Assembly (NCBI RefSeq): GCF_022869785.1
Contig: NZ_CP094997.1
Span: forward strand, 6,515,001 to 6,579,000
DNA: 64,000 bases
Reading direction: 5' to 3'
DNA from: Dyadobacter chenwenxiniae
Lineage (GTDB): Bacteria > Bacteroidota > Bacteroidia > Cytophagales > Spirosomataceae
The notes under the pieces were generated by a model. That model worked only from the letters and a program-made list of their open reading frames with translations. It was not told the DNA's origin and searched no databases. The translations under genes were made by a program, and so were the position numbers. Shown here in pieces: positions 18,647 to 27,768 of this stretch (position 1 is the first letter of the stretch; each line of letters begins with the position of its first letter).

Positions 18647-19366
18647 CTAGTTAGATATCAATGTCCCCACTTCTTCGCCCATTACGAGATCATACAGGTT
18701 ACCAGGCTTGTTCATATCAAAAACGATGATCGGAACATTGTTTTCCTTGCAAAGCGTGAATGCCGTTAGATCCATGATTTTCAGATTTTTGGACAATGCT
18801 TCATCAAATGTAAGTTGGGTGTATTTCGTAGCAAGCGGGTCTTTTTCAGGATCGGCTGTGTAAACGCCGTCAACGCGTGTGCCTTTCAAAACCACCTCTG
18901 ATTCCGATTCAATGGCCCGAAGTCCGGCAGTTGTATCCGTGGTAAAATAGGGGTTTCCCGTTCCAGCCCCGAAAATGACTACACGCCCTTTTTCCAAATG
19001 GCGGATTGCCCGGCGGCGGATAAGCGGCTCGCAAACCTGCTCCATTTTAATGGCCGACATCAAACGCGTGTTCACGCCATGCTTTTCAAGGGAACTTTGA
19101 ATGGCCATACCATTGATAACGGTTGCCAGCATGCCCATATGGTCGCCCTGCACTCTGTCGATGCCCGATTTTTCGACGGATGCGCCCCGAAAAATATTTC
19201 CTCCTCCGATTACGATTGCAATCTGAACGCCTACTTCGGCAATTCTTTTGATTTCACGTGCGTAATTGTCAAGAATGTTAAAGTCAATAACCTGGCCTTT
19301 GTCGCCGCCATTCAGTGCTTCTCCGCTCAGTTTCAGTAATAAACGTTTATATTTTGGTTCGGGCAT
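18647..19366 (-). CDS. pyrH: UMP kinase
   Basis: A 239-residue hexameric UMP kinase of the amino-acid-kinase family, converting UMP to UDP in pyrimidine nucleotide synthesis. The N-terminal LLKLSGEAL motif, IVIGGGNIFRG and the C-terminal TAFTLCKENN segment are all typical. It is the first gene of a pyrH-frr pair. The biotin-carrier gene lies 63 bases upstream on the same strand. Confidence 0.97.
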   Translation of the reverse strand: MPEPKYKRLLLKLSGEALNGGDKGQVIDFNILDNYAREIKRIAEVGVQIAIVIGGGNIFRGASVEKSGIDRVQGDHMGMLATVINGMAIQSSLEKHGVNTRLMSAIKMEQVCEPLIRRRAIRHLEKGRVVIFGAGTGNPYFTTDTTAGLRAIESESEVVLKGTRVDGVYTADPEKDPLATKYTQLTFDEALSKNLKIMDLTAFTLCKENNVPIIVFDMNKPGNLYDLVMGEEVGTLISN

Positions 19367-19429
19367 GATTGTGATGTAGGTGTTTTCGACCGTAAAAATA
19401 AGCTTAGGAAGTTAAGATTAACAAGTAAT

Positions 19430-19966
19430 TTATTGAAACTCGAGCAATACCTGGTTTTTTTCAACGATTTCACCAGCCGCAACCTTCAATGTCTTAACCA
19501 CTCCATTTCCAGATGATTTGATTGTGTTTTCCATCTTCATGGCGACGAGCACAAGCAACGTGTCCCCTTTGTTAATGACATCCCCTATCGAAACAGCAAC
19601 GGATTGAATGAGTCCCGGCATTGGTGCTTTTACATTGTTGATCTTCGTGCTGGCGCTGTTTTGCAACCCCATTCCCTCCAGAAGTAAATCAAGTTCGTCT
19701 TTTGCCTTGGTATAAAAATGCTGACCATTGATTAGTAAATGAAATGTCTTTTCCGCCGCATTATGGTCCAGCACTTCAATATTATAGGATTTGTTTTGCC
19801 AGATAGCATGAAAGTGGTTCGCACCAACCGGCTCAATGTCCCCTTCGAACAATTGCCCGCCTATGGACAAGCTGTTCTTCTCATTATTGATTTCAAAAAC
19901 ATTTCCAGCTGACTTGTCGTCATCATTTTCAGTTGCCGGGGAGTCGGATACAGCGATTTTTAGCAT
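19430..19966 (-). CDS. Biotin carboxyl carrier protein of an acyl-CoA carboxylase
   Basis: A 178-residue protein. The C-terminal 70 residues are a biotinyl domain with the lysine target Lys144 in the motif AMKMEN and the PMPG segment 27 residues before it. The N-terminal half is a low-conservation linker seen in Bacteroidota carriers. It would be biotinylated by BirA and carry carboxyl groups for an acetyl- or propionyl-CoA carboxylase. A carboxylase beta subunit is about 24 kb away (43997), and no biotin carboxylase is in the window. Its start overlaps the 3' end of dusB by seven bases, so the two are probably translationally coupled. Confidence 0.85.
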   Translation of the reverse strand: MLKIAVSDSPATENDDDKSAGNVFEINNEKNSLSIGGQLFEGDIEPVGANHFHAIWQNKSYNIEVLDHNAAEKTFHLLINGQHFYTKAKDELDLLLEGMGLQNSASTKINNVKAPMPGLIQSVAVSIGDVINKGDTLLVLVAMKMENTIKSSGNGVVKTLKVAAGEIVEKNQVLLEFQ

Positions 19967-20949
19967 AATGCTTCGCTGTATTCGTGGACAACTTCCTGTA
20001 AAATCCCGTCGAGTTCTTCGTAGGTCATTCCCTCCACGAGGCGCATACGGAATGGTTTGAAATGATCTAGTCCTTTGAAATAATTGGTATAGTGTCTGCG
20101 CATTTCAAAAACACCCGCAACCGGGCCTTTCCAGCGAATTGAAAATTCCAGGTGCTTGCGGCAAACGGCAACGCGCTGTTCCATGGTGGGCGGCGCGAGC
20201 TTTTCGCCCGTCTTCATATAATGCTTGATCTCATTGAAAATCCAGGGGTTTCCAATCGTGGCGCGGCCGATCATAATGCCATCCACACCGAACCTGTTTT
20301 TGTATTCCAATGCCTTCTCCGGCGAATCCACATCACCATTTCCAAATATCGGAATGTTGATGCGCGGGTTATCCTTGATCATGGCGATCAATGTCCAGTC
20401 GGCCGAGCCTTTATACATTTGCACGCGCGTGCGGCCATGCACAGACAATGCCTTAATTCCAATGTCCTGCAAGCGTTCCGCCACTTCCTGCACATTCTTC
20501 GTACTCTCGTCCCAGCCCAGGCGCGTTTTCACGGTTACCGGCAAATGCGTCGATTTTACAACCGCATCGGTCATTTTTACCATTTTAGGAATGTCCTGCA
20601 ACAGTGCAGCTCCGGCCCCGCGGCAAGCTACGTTTTTAACCGGACAACCATAATTTATATCAATCAAATCCGGATTAACGCGCGACGCGATTTCTGCGCA
20701 CGAACCCATTGTTTCTATATCACTGCCAAAAAGCTGAATGCCGACCGGCCTCTCGTATTCAAATATGTCAAGCTTTTGCACACTTTTTGCTGCATCGCGA
20801 ATCAACCCTTCAGACGACACAAATTCCGTGTACATCAGATCCGCCCCGTTTTCCTTGCAAACCGCCCTGAAAGGAGGATCACTCACGTCCTCCATGGGTG
20901 CAAGCAGCAGTGGAAAATCACCTAACGCTATGTTTCCGATTTTTACCAT
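19960..20949 (-). CDS. dusB: tRNA-dihydrouridine synthase, DusB type
   Basis: A 329-residue FMN enzyme that reduces uridines in the tRNA D-loop. The catalytic cysteine is probably Cys102 in DINYGCPVKNV. The TIM-barrel motifs LAPMEDVSDPPFR, VKTRLGWD, VHGRTR and FGNGDVDSP, and the helical C-terminal domain, follow in order. The stop overlaps the start of the biotin-carrier gene by seven bases. The start is an ATG close to that of the divergent CPBP gene. Confidence 0.92.
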   Translation of the reverse strand: MVKIGNIALGDFPLLLAPMEDVSDPPFRAVCKENGADLMYTEFVSSEGLIRDAAKSVQKLDIFEYERPVGIQLFGSDIETMGSCAEIASRVNPDLIDINYGCPVKNVACRGAGAALLQDIPKMVKMTDAVVKSTHLPVTVKTRLGWDESTKNVQEVAERLQDIGIKALSVHGRTRVQMYKGSADWTLIAMIKDNPRINIPIFGNGDVDSPEKALEYKNRFGVDGIMIGRATIGNPWIFNEIKHYMKTGEKLAPPTMEQRVAVCRKHLEFSIRWKGPVAGVFEMRRHYTNYFKGLDHFKPFRMRLVEGMTYEELDGILQEVVHEYSEALC

Positions 20950-21014
20950 TTCAAAAGGGAAGACCCCTAAGCCTTATTTTTAAATTCATAATTAACTGTA
21001 AATTTACATCAATT

Positions 21015-21986
21015 ATGCAAAATAGTAACTCTATTCAGTTAGTTTCCCGTGTACCCGGCATAGGAGGCAGTTTGTTGGTCCTCATCGGCTTTGTGCTCAT
21101 TGGTATGGCAGTGGGCAACATTCTGGCGATAATGGTCCTTGCGCTCTACCTGCAAGTTGATACAAACAGCATTACTACTATTCTGAACCAATTATTGAGC
21201 GATCCTGGCGGCGTGAAAAATGGCTGGTATGCATTAATGATGCTCCAAGGGACGGTTCATTTCTTTTCCTATCTGCTTCCCTCGCTAGTTTTCTGGATTT
21301 ATATAGATCGCAAAACGATTGGCGAATTCGATTTCAGGCCCAAACCGGCGTTTCGGATATGGTTACTTGCTTTTTTGCTGGTTTTGGCTTTTATCCCTGT
21401 TAACAGCAAGTTTATCGAATGGAATGCAGCCATGAAACTGCCCGACGCATTGTCTGGCCTGGAATTGTGGATGAAGGAAAAAGAGAATCAATTGTCGGTC
21501 ATGACGGCTTTTATGACCGAATATACACAGTTCAGCCAGCTCCTGGTCGCATTGTTTATTGTCGTTTTATTGCCCGCGTTGGGAGAAGAAGTGCTTTTTC
21601 GCGGCGTTATTCAGACTAAGCTGATTAAGTTGTGGGGAAATCCTCACGCAGGGATTTGGGTCGCCGCCGCTATATTTAGTGCCATACATTTCCAGTTTTA
21701 CGGATTTTTGCCCCGGATGATGCTGGGGGCAGTGTTTGGTTACCTGTATTACTGGACCGGAAACATTTGGATTGCTATACTCGCACATTTTGTCAATAAT
21801 GGCTTCGTGCTGGTGATGATGTATCTCAATAATATTGGTGTTATCAACATTAATATTGAAGAAACAAAGTCAATGCCGCTGATGCTGATCTTATCTTCAT
21901 TGCTGGTTTCTGCTGGCATACTGTTTTCTATCAGGAAAACAAGCGCGATGCAGAATGAAGCGGTTGTCGTGGATAAGGAATTTTAA
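21015..21986 (+). CDS. CPBP-family intramembrane metalloprotease (CAAX/Abi type)
   Basis: A polytopic membrane protein of 323 residues. The family motifs are visible: EEVLFRG with the paired glutamates and arginine, then FSAIHF and the C-terminal HFVNN motif, which supply the active-site His and Asn. These proteases cleave substrates within the membrane or act in stress and bacteriocin immunity. The substrate is unknown. I chose the ATG at 21015 because the frame upstream of it, back to 20898, runs into dusB on the opposite strand and lacks a membrane or signal pattern. A DUF2007 gene and cdsA follow closely. Confidence 0.85.
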   Translation: MQNSNSIQLVSRVPGIGGSLLVLIGFVLIGMAVGNILAIMVLALYLQVDTNSITTILNQLLSDPGGVKNGWYALMMLQGTVHFFSYLLPSLVFWIYIDRKTIGEFDFRPKPAFRIWLLAFLLVLAFIPVNSKFIEWNAAMKLPDALSGLELWMKEKENQLSVMTAFMTEYTQFSQLLVALFIVVLLPALGEEVLFRGVIQTKLIKLWGNPHAGIWVAAAIFSAIHFQFYGFLPRMMLGAVFGYLYYWTGNIWIAILAHFVNNGFVLVMMYLNNIGVININIEETKSMPLMLILSSLLVSAGILFSIRKTSAMQNEAVVVDKEF

Positions 21987-22006
21987 TCAATCTTTTAACA
22001 AATAAT

Positions 22007-22228
22007 ATGGCTGAGAATTGGGTAAAGGCTTTTCAGAGCGCACAAATGATGCGTGCAGAAATTGCCCGTGAAATTTTAGAGCAAAACGGAATCGCGGCCG
22101 TCATTGTAGACAAAAAGGATAGCAGTTATCCGGTATTCGGAATGTATGAAGTGCATGTGCCAGCGAGTGATCTTTCGCAGGCTCAAACAATAATAACGAA
22201 TGAGGGAGCGCTTAACGAGTCTGAATAA
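22007..22228 (+). CDS. DUF2007-family small protein
   Basis: A 73-residue soluble protein of the putative signal-transducing DUF2007 family (PF09413): an N-terminal segment, WVKAFQSAQMMRAEIA, followed by a helix-strand pattern typical of PII-like small domains. The function is unknown. The gene lies 20 bases after the CPBP protease gene and overlaps the cdsA start by 29 bases, so the three are probably co-transcribed. Confidence 0.8.
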   Translation: MAENWVKAFQSAQMMRAEIAREILEQNGIAAVIVDKKDSSYPVFGMYEVHVPASDLSQAQTIITNEGALNESE

Positions 22229-23033
22229 TTTACAGCAAAGGACCATTACCGCGCTGGCGGGGGTATTTGTGATCATAAGTTGCATTCTTTACAATGAATT
22301 GACCTTTCTGCTCCTTTTTTGCACCATCAGCTCGCTCACCCAACTAGAATTTTACAAGCTCTTGGGCCTGGATGGAAATCAGCCGCTGACATATTATGGA
22401 ACATTCTGTGGCACAGTCATGATATTACTTGCGTATCTCATAGAGCAAGACATTGTGCCATTTGAAAATTACTTCATAATCAGCCCGTTGCTATCGATGA
22501 TATTCTTTATTAAGCTGTATAAAAAGAATGACCTGAAACCTTTTACCAACATTGGTTTCACGTTTCTGGGCATAATATATGTGGCTTTACCCTTTGCGCT
22601 CATCATTGTGATGGCCATGCGGGGTGGAAACTATAATTATGAGATCGTGCTGGGAAGCCTGCTTTTGCTTTGGGCTTCTGACATCGGCGGTTATTTTGCC
22701 GGGACGAAATTTGGAAAAAGAAAGCTGTTTGAACGCATTTCCCCAAAGAAATCATGGGAAGGCGCCATGGGAAGTGCGGTCTTTGCGGCTTTTATCGCGT
22801 TTGTGCTCGGTTATTATTTCCGTACCTTCGAACCCTGGAAATGGTATTGTATCGGGGCTATTATCGTGGTGGTAGGCACTTACGGCGATCTGGTAGAGTC
22901 GCTTTTTAAGCGGAGCATTGCCATTAAGGACTCGGGAAGTAGTATTCCTGGTCACGGAGGCTTTTTAGATCGGTTTGACGGTCTGCTCCTTTCTGCTCCG
23001 TTTATCGTTACTTTTTTGAAGCTCTTTTCCTGA
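22200..23033 (+). CDS. cdsA: Phosphatidate cytidylyltransferase (CDP-diglyceride synthase)
   Basis: Makes CDP-diacylglycerol from phosphatidate and CTP, the branch point of phospholipid synthesis, in the inner membrane. The 277-residue protein has about eight membrane segments. The C-terminal CDS signature is clear: KRSIAIKDSGSSIPGHGG followed by a D-R-x-D pattern. The ATG at 22200 overlaps the DUF2007 gene by 29 bases. This start is supported by the immediate membrane segment that follows. Confidence 0.92.
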   Translation: MRERLTSLNNLQQRTITALAGVFVIISCILYNELTFLLLFCTISSLTQLEFYKLLGLDGNQPLTYYGTFCGTVMILLAYLIEQDIVPFENYFIISPLLSMIFFIKLYKKNDLKPFTNIGFTFLGIIYVALPFALIIVMAMRGGNYNYEIVLGSLLLLWASDIGGYFAGTKFGKRKLFERISPKKSWEGAMGSAVFAAFIAFVLGYYFRTFEPWKWYCIGAIIVVVGTYGDLVESLFKRSIAIKDSGSSIPGHGGFLDRFDGLLLSAPFIVTFLKLFS

Positions 23034-23162
23034 GCAACTGGCATTAGTCCGGACAGAAGGCAATGCCTACAACAGTAAGTCGTTTTTAAATTAGGAACAG
23101 ATTTTTAGCGATGATTACAAATGCATTTGGTTTAACATTGATTTTGGAATAACAATCTGGAA

Positions 23163-23909
23163 ATGAAACGGAGTCTTTTTATATTTTTATTGATACTTGC
23201 AGGTGTAACTGGATTCCGGGATTCGTATGCGCAGGGTGAACAAAGTGCCATTGTATTTTCAGGGATGGTTGTAGGTGGCAAAACCACGGAGATTTTGCCT
23301 GGTGCCACAATTTTTATTGTAAATGCGGGCAGAGGAACATTGTCCAGAAGTGACGGTTCTTTTACGATCAAGGTTTTTCCTGGGGATAGCATTGTTTTTG
23401 GTTATGTGGGTTTCAAAAAGCAATACCACGTTATCCCAAGAAGCTATAATTCAGATATTTACTCCGCAATCGTAGCATTGCGGGAAGATGTGGTGACGCT
23501 TTCAGGTGTGACCATTTACCCTTATTCTACGGAAGAGGAATTTAAGAAGGCATTCCTCGAATTGAAGCTGCCCGATCAGGCGGACCGCGATGCACTCGCG
23601 AGAAGCACAGATCCTGACTACATTAACAGAATGGCGGCGCAGGTTCCTAATAATGCGCAAACCAATTACCGTTATTCGATGGATCAGCTCCTCTTCGGGC
23701 GTGAATCATCGGCAAATAAAGGTTTTGCAACCACATTCCCTTTCCTGAACCCATTTGCCTGGGCCAATTTTATCAAATCAGTGAAAAAAGGTGATTTGAA
23801 ACAAAAAGATTGGAGAAAAGACCTGAATGCGGCTCCCCGCGAGAACATTACCAAGCAGGATTTTATCCCGCCAATGCCTGAAAATGAGATTAAGAAAAAC
23901 GGCCAGTAA
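23163..23909 (+). CDS. Secreted protein with carboxypeptidase-like regulatory (beta-sandwich) domain
   Basis: A 248-residue exported protein. The signal peptide ends near Ala24 (SYAQ), then a CarboxypepD_reg-like beta-sandwich (about 30-115) with the pattern PGATIFIV...GTLSRSDGSFTI...VFGYVGF, as in the plug/regulatory domains of Bacteroidota TonB-linked receptors. The remainder is a less ordered C-terminal tail. It lacks any receptor barrel. The gene ends one base before the stop of the convergent lpxH, so the two share a 3' border. The function is unknown. Confidence 0.7.
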   Translation: MKRSLFIFLLILAGVTGFRDSYAQGEQSAIVFSGMVVGGKTTEILPGATIFIVNAGRGTLSRSDGSFTIKVFPGDSIVFGYVGFKKQYHVIPRSYNSDIYSAIVALREDVVTLSGVTIYPYSTEEEFKKAFLELKLPDQADRDALARSTDPDYINRMAAQVPNNAQTNYRYSMDQLLFGRESSANKGFATTFPFLNPFAWANFIKSVKKGDLKQKDWRKDLNAAPRENITKQDFIPPMPENEIKKNGQ

Positions 23910-24719
23910 TTAAACCACTGCCGGATCAAATTTCCTTAGAGCCACATTAATGCCATCAAAAGTGGCAAAATGCTGCTGCGTAACCCATTCCCCGAGATTG
24001 ATATATCGCGACCGCGCATTGACCTGCATATCCAGCACCAGATGCCGGTGCCCGAAAATATAGAAATCATGGTGCTGCGTTTGCTCCACTTCCCGGCAAT
24101 ATTGGAATAACCATTCGTGGTCCGCACCCATAAATCGCTCCTCGCCTTTGTTAACATTGGCAATCCGGCTTCTTTTCGACCATTCCATTGCAATCCACAT
24201 GCCCACATCGGGATGCACGATCCGGAAGATCATTTGAAAAAAGCTGTTTTCAAAAACCTTTTTCAAAAACTTGTAAGTGTCGTCGCCAGGCCCTAATCCA
24301 TCGCCGTGACCTACCAATACGCTCTTGGAAATGCCTTTTGTATTGAATGTAAACGAGACGGGATTCCGATAAATCACTGCACCCACTTCCTCCGTCAGGT
24401 AACCCGACATCCACATATCGTGGTTTCCGGTGAAAATAATCAGTTCAATTCCTTTATCTGAAAGCTCCGCAAGCTTGCCGAACAACCGCACAAAACCCTT
24501 AGGAACCGCCTTTTTGTATTCGAACCAAAAATCAAAAATATCGCCTACTAAAAAAACGACCTGTGCATCGTGCTGGATAGATTCGAGCCAGCTGACAACG
24601 CGTTTTTCCCGTTCGCGGCTTTGTGCAGGGGTGGGGACGCCAAGATGATAATCAGATGAAAAATAGGCGCGGCGGCCATCTTGCAAGTGAATCGTCTTTT
24701 TCTCAAAGTGAAAGTTCAT
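23910..24719 (-). CDS. lpxH: UDP-2,3-diacylglucosamine hydrolase (LpxH)
   Basis: A metallophosphoesterase of 269 residues that cleaves the pyrophosphate of UDP-2,3-diacylglucosamine to give lipid X in lipid A synthesis. Metal-binding motifs are in order: SSDYHLG, GDIFDFW, GNHDMW, GHGDGLG and GHRH. DIFDFW with the following sensory cap helix suits LpxH over general phosphoesterases. Its end abuts the convergent CarboxypepD_reg gene, without a detectable terminator between them. Confidence 0.88.
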   Translation of the reverse strand: MNFHFEKKTIHLQDGRRAYFSSDYHLGVPTPAQSREREKRVVSWLESIQHDAQVVFLVGDIFDFWFEYKKAVPKGFVRLFGKLAELSDKGIELIIFTGNHDMWMSGYLTEEVGAVIYRNPVSFTFNTKGISKSVLVGHGDGLGPGDDTYKFLKKVFENSFFQMIFRIVHPDVGMWIAMEWSKRSRIANVNKGEERFMGADHEWLFQYCREVEQTQHHDFYIFGHRHLVLDMQVNARSRYINLGEWVTQQHFATFDGINVALRKFDPAVV

Positions 24720-24878
24720 GCGGAAGTTTAAATGCGCTGCAATTTACAATCTTCCTTTTAATTGATGCGGGATAAAGCCTTCAAATCGGCTGCAAGCCGC
24801 TAACTCAATTAGTTTCAGCCTGCTTATCTTAATGTGTATATTTAATAAGGTATTTATCCAATTTAAAATCAGCACATT

Positions 24879-26267
24879 ATGGAAAGATTATATGTCATAC
24901 TCGTCTCGGCAGTTATTACTTTTTGTTCAGGGACAGCATTTGCGCAGATACGGATCAGCGAACCCGGACGGGTGGTGGAAAGACAGGCAGAAAACCGGGC
25001 TAACCGGAAGATTGATCAGGCGGTTGACAAAGGTTTTGACTCGGTGGAAGAAGGGATTGGTAATCTCTTTAAAAAGAAAGACAAGAAAGCAAAGGAAACG
25101 GAAGGCGCAAAACCTGATGCAAATGCTGATACGAAGTCTGGAAGTGAAGCTTCATCTGATATTAGTAATGAGGCAACTGCGGAGAGCGGAACACCTGCAA
25201 AAGCCGCAAAGCCAAGTTTGAAATCATATAGTAAGTTTGACTTTATTCCTGGTGAAAAAGTAGTGGCGGTGGAGGATTTCGCACAGGATGCCGTGGGCGA
25301 CTTTCCGGCTAAGTGGAACACCAATTCATCCGGTGAGGTCGTTACCATTGAAGGAACCGAGGGTAAATGGCTGATGCTAGGCCCGGAAGGCGTTTTTTAT
25401 CCTGAATTTGTAAATAAACTTCCTGAAAATTTCACGCTGGAATTCAATCTGGCCACAACATCCGAATTCAGTTTTTATTCGGGTTATTTAAGGACTATTA
25501 TTGCCGAAGTAGCCACTCCGGCCAAGGATTTCGCCAATTGGAAAGGGTTTGATGGAGGCAAAAAGAACGGAATCGAGCTAGGCTTGCATCCCAAGGACGC
25601 GGGCGGCAGCCAGGGGTTGGCCATGTTCAATGTCTTTGGCGAAGAGGACGCTTCCTCGATCATGAAAAATGAAAAGAGTTTTCCAGCTTTCCACGTGCCC
25701 GAGCATAATGTTGTAAAAGTGTCGGTATGGCGGCAAAAAGGCCGTATGCGCCTTTATGTAGACGATTATAAAGTTTGGGATTTGCCGCGTGCATTCAATC
25801 CCGAGAAAAATTACAACTTCATAGCATTCTCCAACCAGGGTTATCACGAGGAAGCGAACCGTTATTTTATTTCAAACCTGCGCATTGCTGTGGGCGCGCC
25901 CGATACGAGGAGTAAGCTGATCACCGAAGGTAAATTTTCTACAACGGGCATTTTGTTCGATGTAAACTCTGCCAATATCAAACCGGAATCCTACGGCGTG
26001 CTCAAAGACATTGCCAATGTGCTGACAGAAAACGGCACGGTTAAAGTCAAAATTATAGGCCATACCGATAGTGACGGTGATGATGGCAGCAATTTAGCAT
26101 TATCGAAAAAGCGCTCCGAGGCGGTGAAAGAAGCATTGTCGAGGGATTTTTCGGTTGACAAAGGCCGTTTGGAAACGGACGGAAAAGGCGAGAGCGAACC
26201 GGCGACGCCCAACACAACGTCGGAAGGGAAGGCCAATAATCGCAGGGTGGAGTTTGTGAAATTGTAA
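24879..26267 (+). CDS. OmpA-family outer-membrane or peptidoglycan-anchored protein
   Basis: A 462-residue secreted protein. After a signal peptide ending AFAQ come a charged low-complexity Lys/Glu/Ala-rich region (about 60-115), a beta-rich middle domain (about 125-345) resembling a concanavalin-like sheet, and a C-terminal OmpA domain (about 355-462). That domain has the peptidoglycan-binding elements HTDSDGDD and an Arg-Arg-Val-Glu end. OmpA domains attach proteins to peptidoglycan beneath the outer membrane. The middle domain could bind glycan, but this is only a guess. Confidence 0.75.
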   Translation: MERLYVILVSAVITFCSGTAFAQIRISEPGRVVERQAENRANRKIDQAVDKGFDSVEEGIGNLFKKKDKKAKETEGAKPDANADTKSGSEASSDISNEATAESGTPAKAAKPSLKSYSKFDFIPGEKVVAVEDFAQDAVGDFPAKWNTNSSGEVVTIEGTEGKWLMLGPEGVFYPEFVNKLPENFTLEFNLATTSEFSFYSGYLRTIIAEVATPAKDFANWKGFDGGKKNGIELGLHPKDAGGSQGLAMFNVFGEEDASSIMKNEKSFPAFHVPEHNVVKVSVWRQKGRMRLYVDDYKVWDLPRAFNPEKNYNFIAFSNQGYHEEANRYFISNLRIAVGAPDTRSKLITEGKFSTTGILFDVNSANIKPESYGVLKDIANVLTENGTVKVKIIGHTDSDGDDGSNLALSKKRSEAVKEALSRDFSVDKGRLETDGKGESEPATPNTTSEGKANNRRVEFVKL

Positions 26268-26327
26268 GCGGGGCGTGGTTTTTTAGCAGTCTCTTTCTAG
26301 ATTGCGCACCGTTTACAACCCATGATA

Positions 26328-27065
26328 ATGAAAAGATATTTTGCTTCCTTAATGATTGTTTCCGCACTTGCTTACAGTGCACCCATTTTTGCTCAGGCCC
26401 CCAAAAAGATCGCGGCCGACAAGCAGCGTGCTGCTATGTGGCAACCCGCGAAAGGCCAGTATTATTTCAGCCATTCGCTGGTGTATGATTATGAAAACAA
26501 GGCTGATCAAACCAAAGGGACAATCACCATTTACCTTGACCCGGTCAGCGGTGGAATGTGTTTTAAAAAAGAGAGCAGTTTCGGAAAAGGCGGTAAGGAC
26601 TTCGATTTCGTGATCGGTTTTCCAGATGGCAAGTACATTTTCTGCGGCGCCGATGAAAATGGTAAAAAGATCAGGATTAACGAAGCGGTGGGTGCATTGA
26701 AACCTGGCCCTGACACCAAAGCGCAGGCAAGGGAAGATTTCTCGACTTACTGGGCAGCGACGGGAAACAAACGGGATGATTTTGGTTTTGAAAGTCTCGA
26801 ATATAATGTGAGCTATGCCACTTCCGAGAACAAGGATACAGTTTGGCTTGCCAAAACGCCGTTTAATGTTTACCCCCTATATGGGCTGGAATTTGTAGAA
26901 AGCGCAGTTGCTATGCCCACTTCCTTGGATTATATGCATCTTTTGGAGCCTAATCAGCTGGTTGCTGAGATCAGTTCAAAAGACACGATTCTAAAACTAA
27001 AAAGCTTCGGCAAAGATCCAATAACAATCTCAACCAAAGGCTACACAGCATTCAAAACAGAATAA
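26328..27065 (+). CDS. Secreted protein of unknown function
   Basis: A 245-residue protein from the ATG at 26328, which starts a signal peptide ending with PIFAQ. An ATG two codons earlier is also possible. The mature part is beta-rich and contains two cysteines (in GMCFK and IFCGA) that could form a disulphide. I do not recognise the family. It lies 60 bases after the OmpA-family gene, so it may be expressed with it, and it is followed by a strong terminator. Confidence 0.55.
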   Translation: MKRYFASLMIVSALAYSAPIFAQAPKKIAADKQRAAMWQPAKGQYYFSHSLVYDYENKADQTKGTITIYLDPVSGGMCFKKESSFGKGGKDFDFVIGFPDGKYIFCGADENGKKIRINEAVGALKPGPDTKAQAREDFSTYWAATGNKRDDFGFESLEYNVSYATSENKDTVWLAKTPFNVYPLYGLEFVESAVAMPTSLDYMHLLEPNQLVAEISSKDTILKLKSFGKDPITISTKGYTAFKTE

Positions 27066-27073
27066 AAAATTAA

Positions 27074-27120
27074 TAAAAAAACATTTCCGTCCCTTTAAAG
27101 GGACGGGAAATGTTTTTTTT
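27074..27120. terminator. Bidirectional terminator after the secreted-protein gene
   Basis: A long stem, CATTTC-CGTCCCTTT pairing with AAAGGGACGGGAAATG with one bulged base, between A-rich and T-rich flanks. It terminates the plus-strand gene and, on the minus strand, the DUF4494 gene. Confidence 0.88.
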
Positions 27121-27625
27121 ATTCTGGAATTGCTTCTGCTCTTTCTGCTTTTACTTCTGATAGCGGGCGCATATTGGCTGGGATTTCTTGCTCGTCCTCT
27201 TCTGCGGTGTATGGGAAAACATCCAGAATCGGTGTTAAGACAATATCCGTAGTCTCGTAAGGGATCAGGAAATTACGCATGCTTTCATTGATCCTGTCGA
27301 GCGCTTGCTGGATGCCATCCGCGTTCACAAGCATATAATTCACGATTTTCTTCTCCTTACCGCTTTTCTCATCCACTGAAAAGTAGATCACTTTTGCTTT
27401 AAACCACTGCTCTCCTTCCTCAAATGCGAACAAATCCGCAAGCCGCATACGCGAAATGCTCATCACGCTGAACTCGCTGGCGCCGGTTACAATTTGCTTG
27501 TAAAGCCTGGCCTCAGACTCTGTATATGAAACGGCGTCTACCAGATAAACCTCATTGATTGTTTTAAGACTCCCTGCCTCATCCTCTTTTTGATACCGAA
27601 TTTTCCCTAAATACCAGCTCGCCAT
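27119..27625 (-). CDS. DUF4494-family protein
   Basis: A 168-residue soluble protein with no signal peptide. The N-terminus WYLGKIRYQKEDEAG and the core (Arg-rich, IVTGASEFSV, SISRMRLADLF) match DUF4494 as I remember it, a family restricted to Bacteroidota and not functionally described. It ends in an acidic tail. It has its own good promoter (27655-27686), so it is probably monocistronic. Confidence 0.65.
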   Translation of the reverse strand: MASWYLGKIRYQKEDEAGSLKTINEVYLVDAVSYTESEARLYKQIVTGASEFSVMSISRMRLADLFAFEEGEQWFKAKVIYFSVDEKSGKEKKIVNYMLVNADGIQQALDRINESMRNFLIPYETTDIVLTPILDVFPYTAEEDEQEIPANMRPLSEVKAERAEAIPE

Positions 27626-27654
27626 ATTTGTAGTTTTGTTTTCTTAAAAGTAGG

Positions 27655-27686
27655 CAAATGTAAACGCTTGGGTGAAGGCGTGCAAA
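27655..27686 (-). promoter_or_regulatory. Complete Bacteroidota-type promoter of the DUF4494 gene
   Basis: On the minus strand a TTTG at 27683-27686 is followed after 20 bases by TACATTTG at 27655-27662. This matches TTTG-N19/20-TAnnTTTG, the phylum's sigma-A promoter. The ATG is 30 bases downstream. It is the best-formed promoter in the window. Confidence 0.65.
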
Positions 27687-27768
27687 AAATATAGTCACAA
27701 ACTAATAATCGATGCGCGGTGCATGCGTTCTGATACCTACTGTTTAACTTGCGAAAAATATTTTGATA

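Noticed and set aside
20152..20925. A 257-codon ORF on the plus strand opposite dusB
   Set aside because: It lies wholly inside the dusB gene in the opposite direction, has a His/Arg-rich unnatural composition, and matches no known family. The same applies to the antisense ORFs at 57303-58043 (inside pyrF), 32539-33252 (inside mutS) and 44015-44737 (inside the carboxylase gene).
23910..24719. Reading lpxH and its convergent neighbour as overlapping or fused
   Set aside because: The two stops lie on opposite strands and abut without overlapping, and both proteins are complete, so this is just a tight convergent arrangement.
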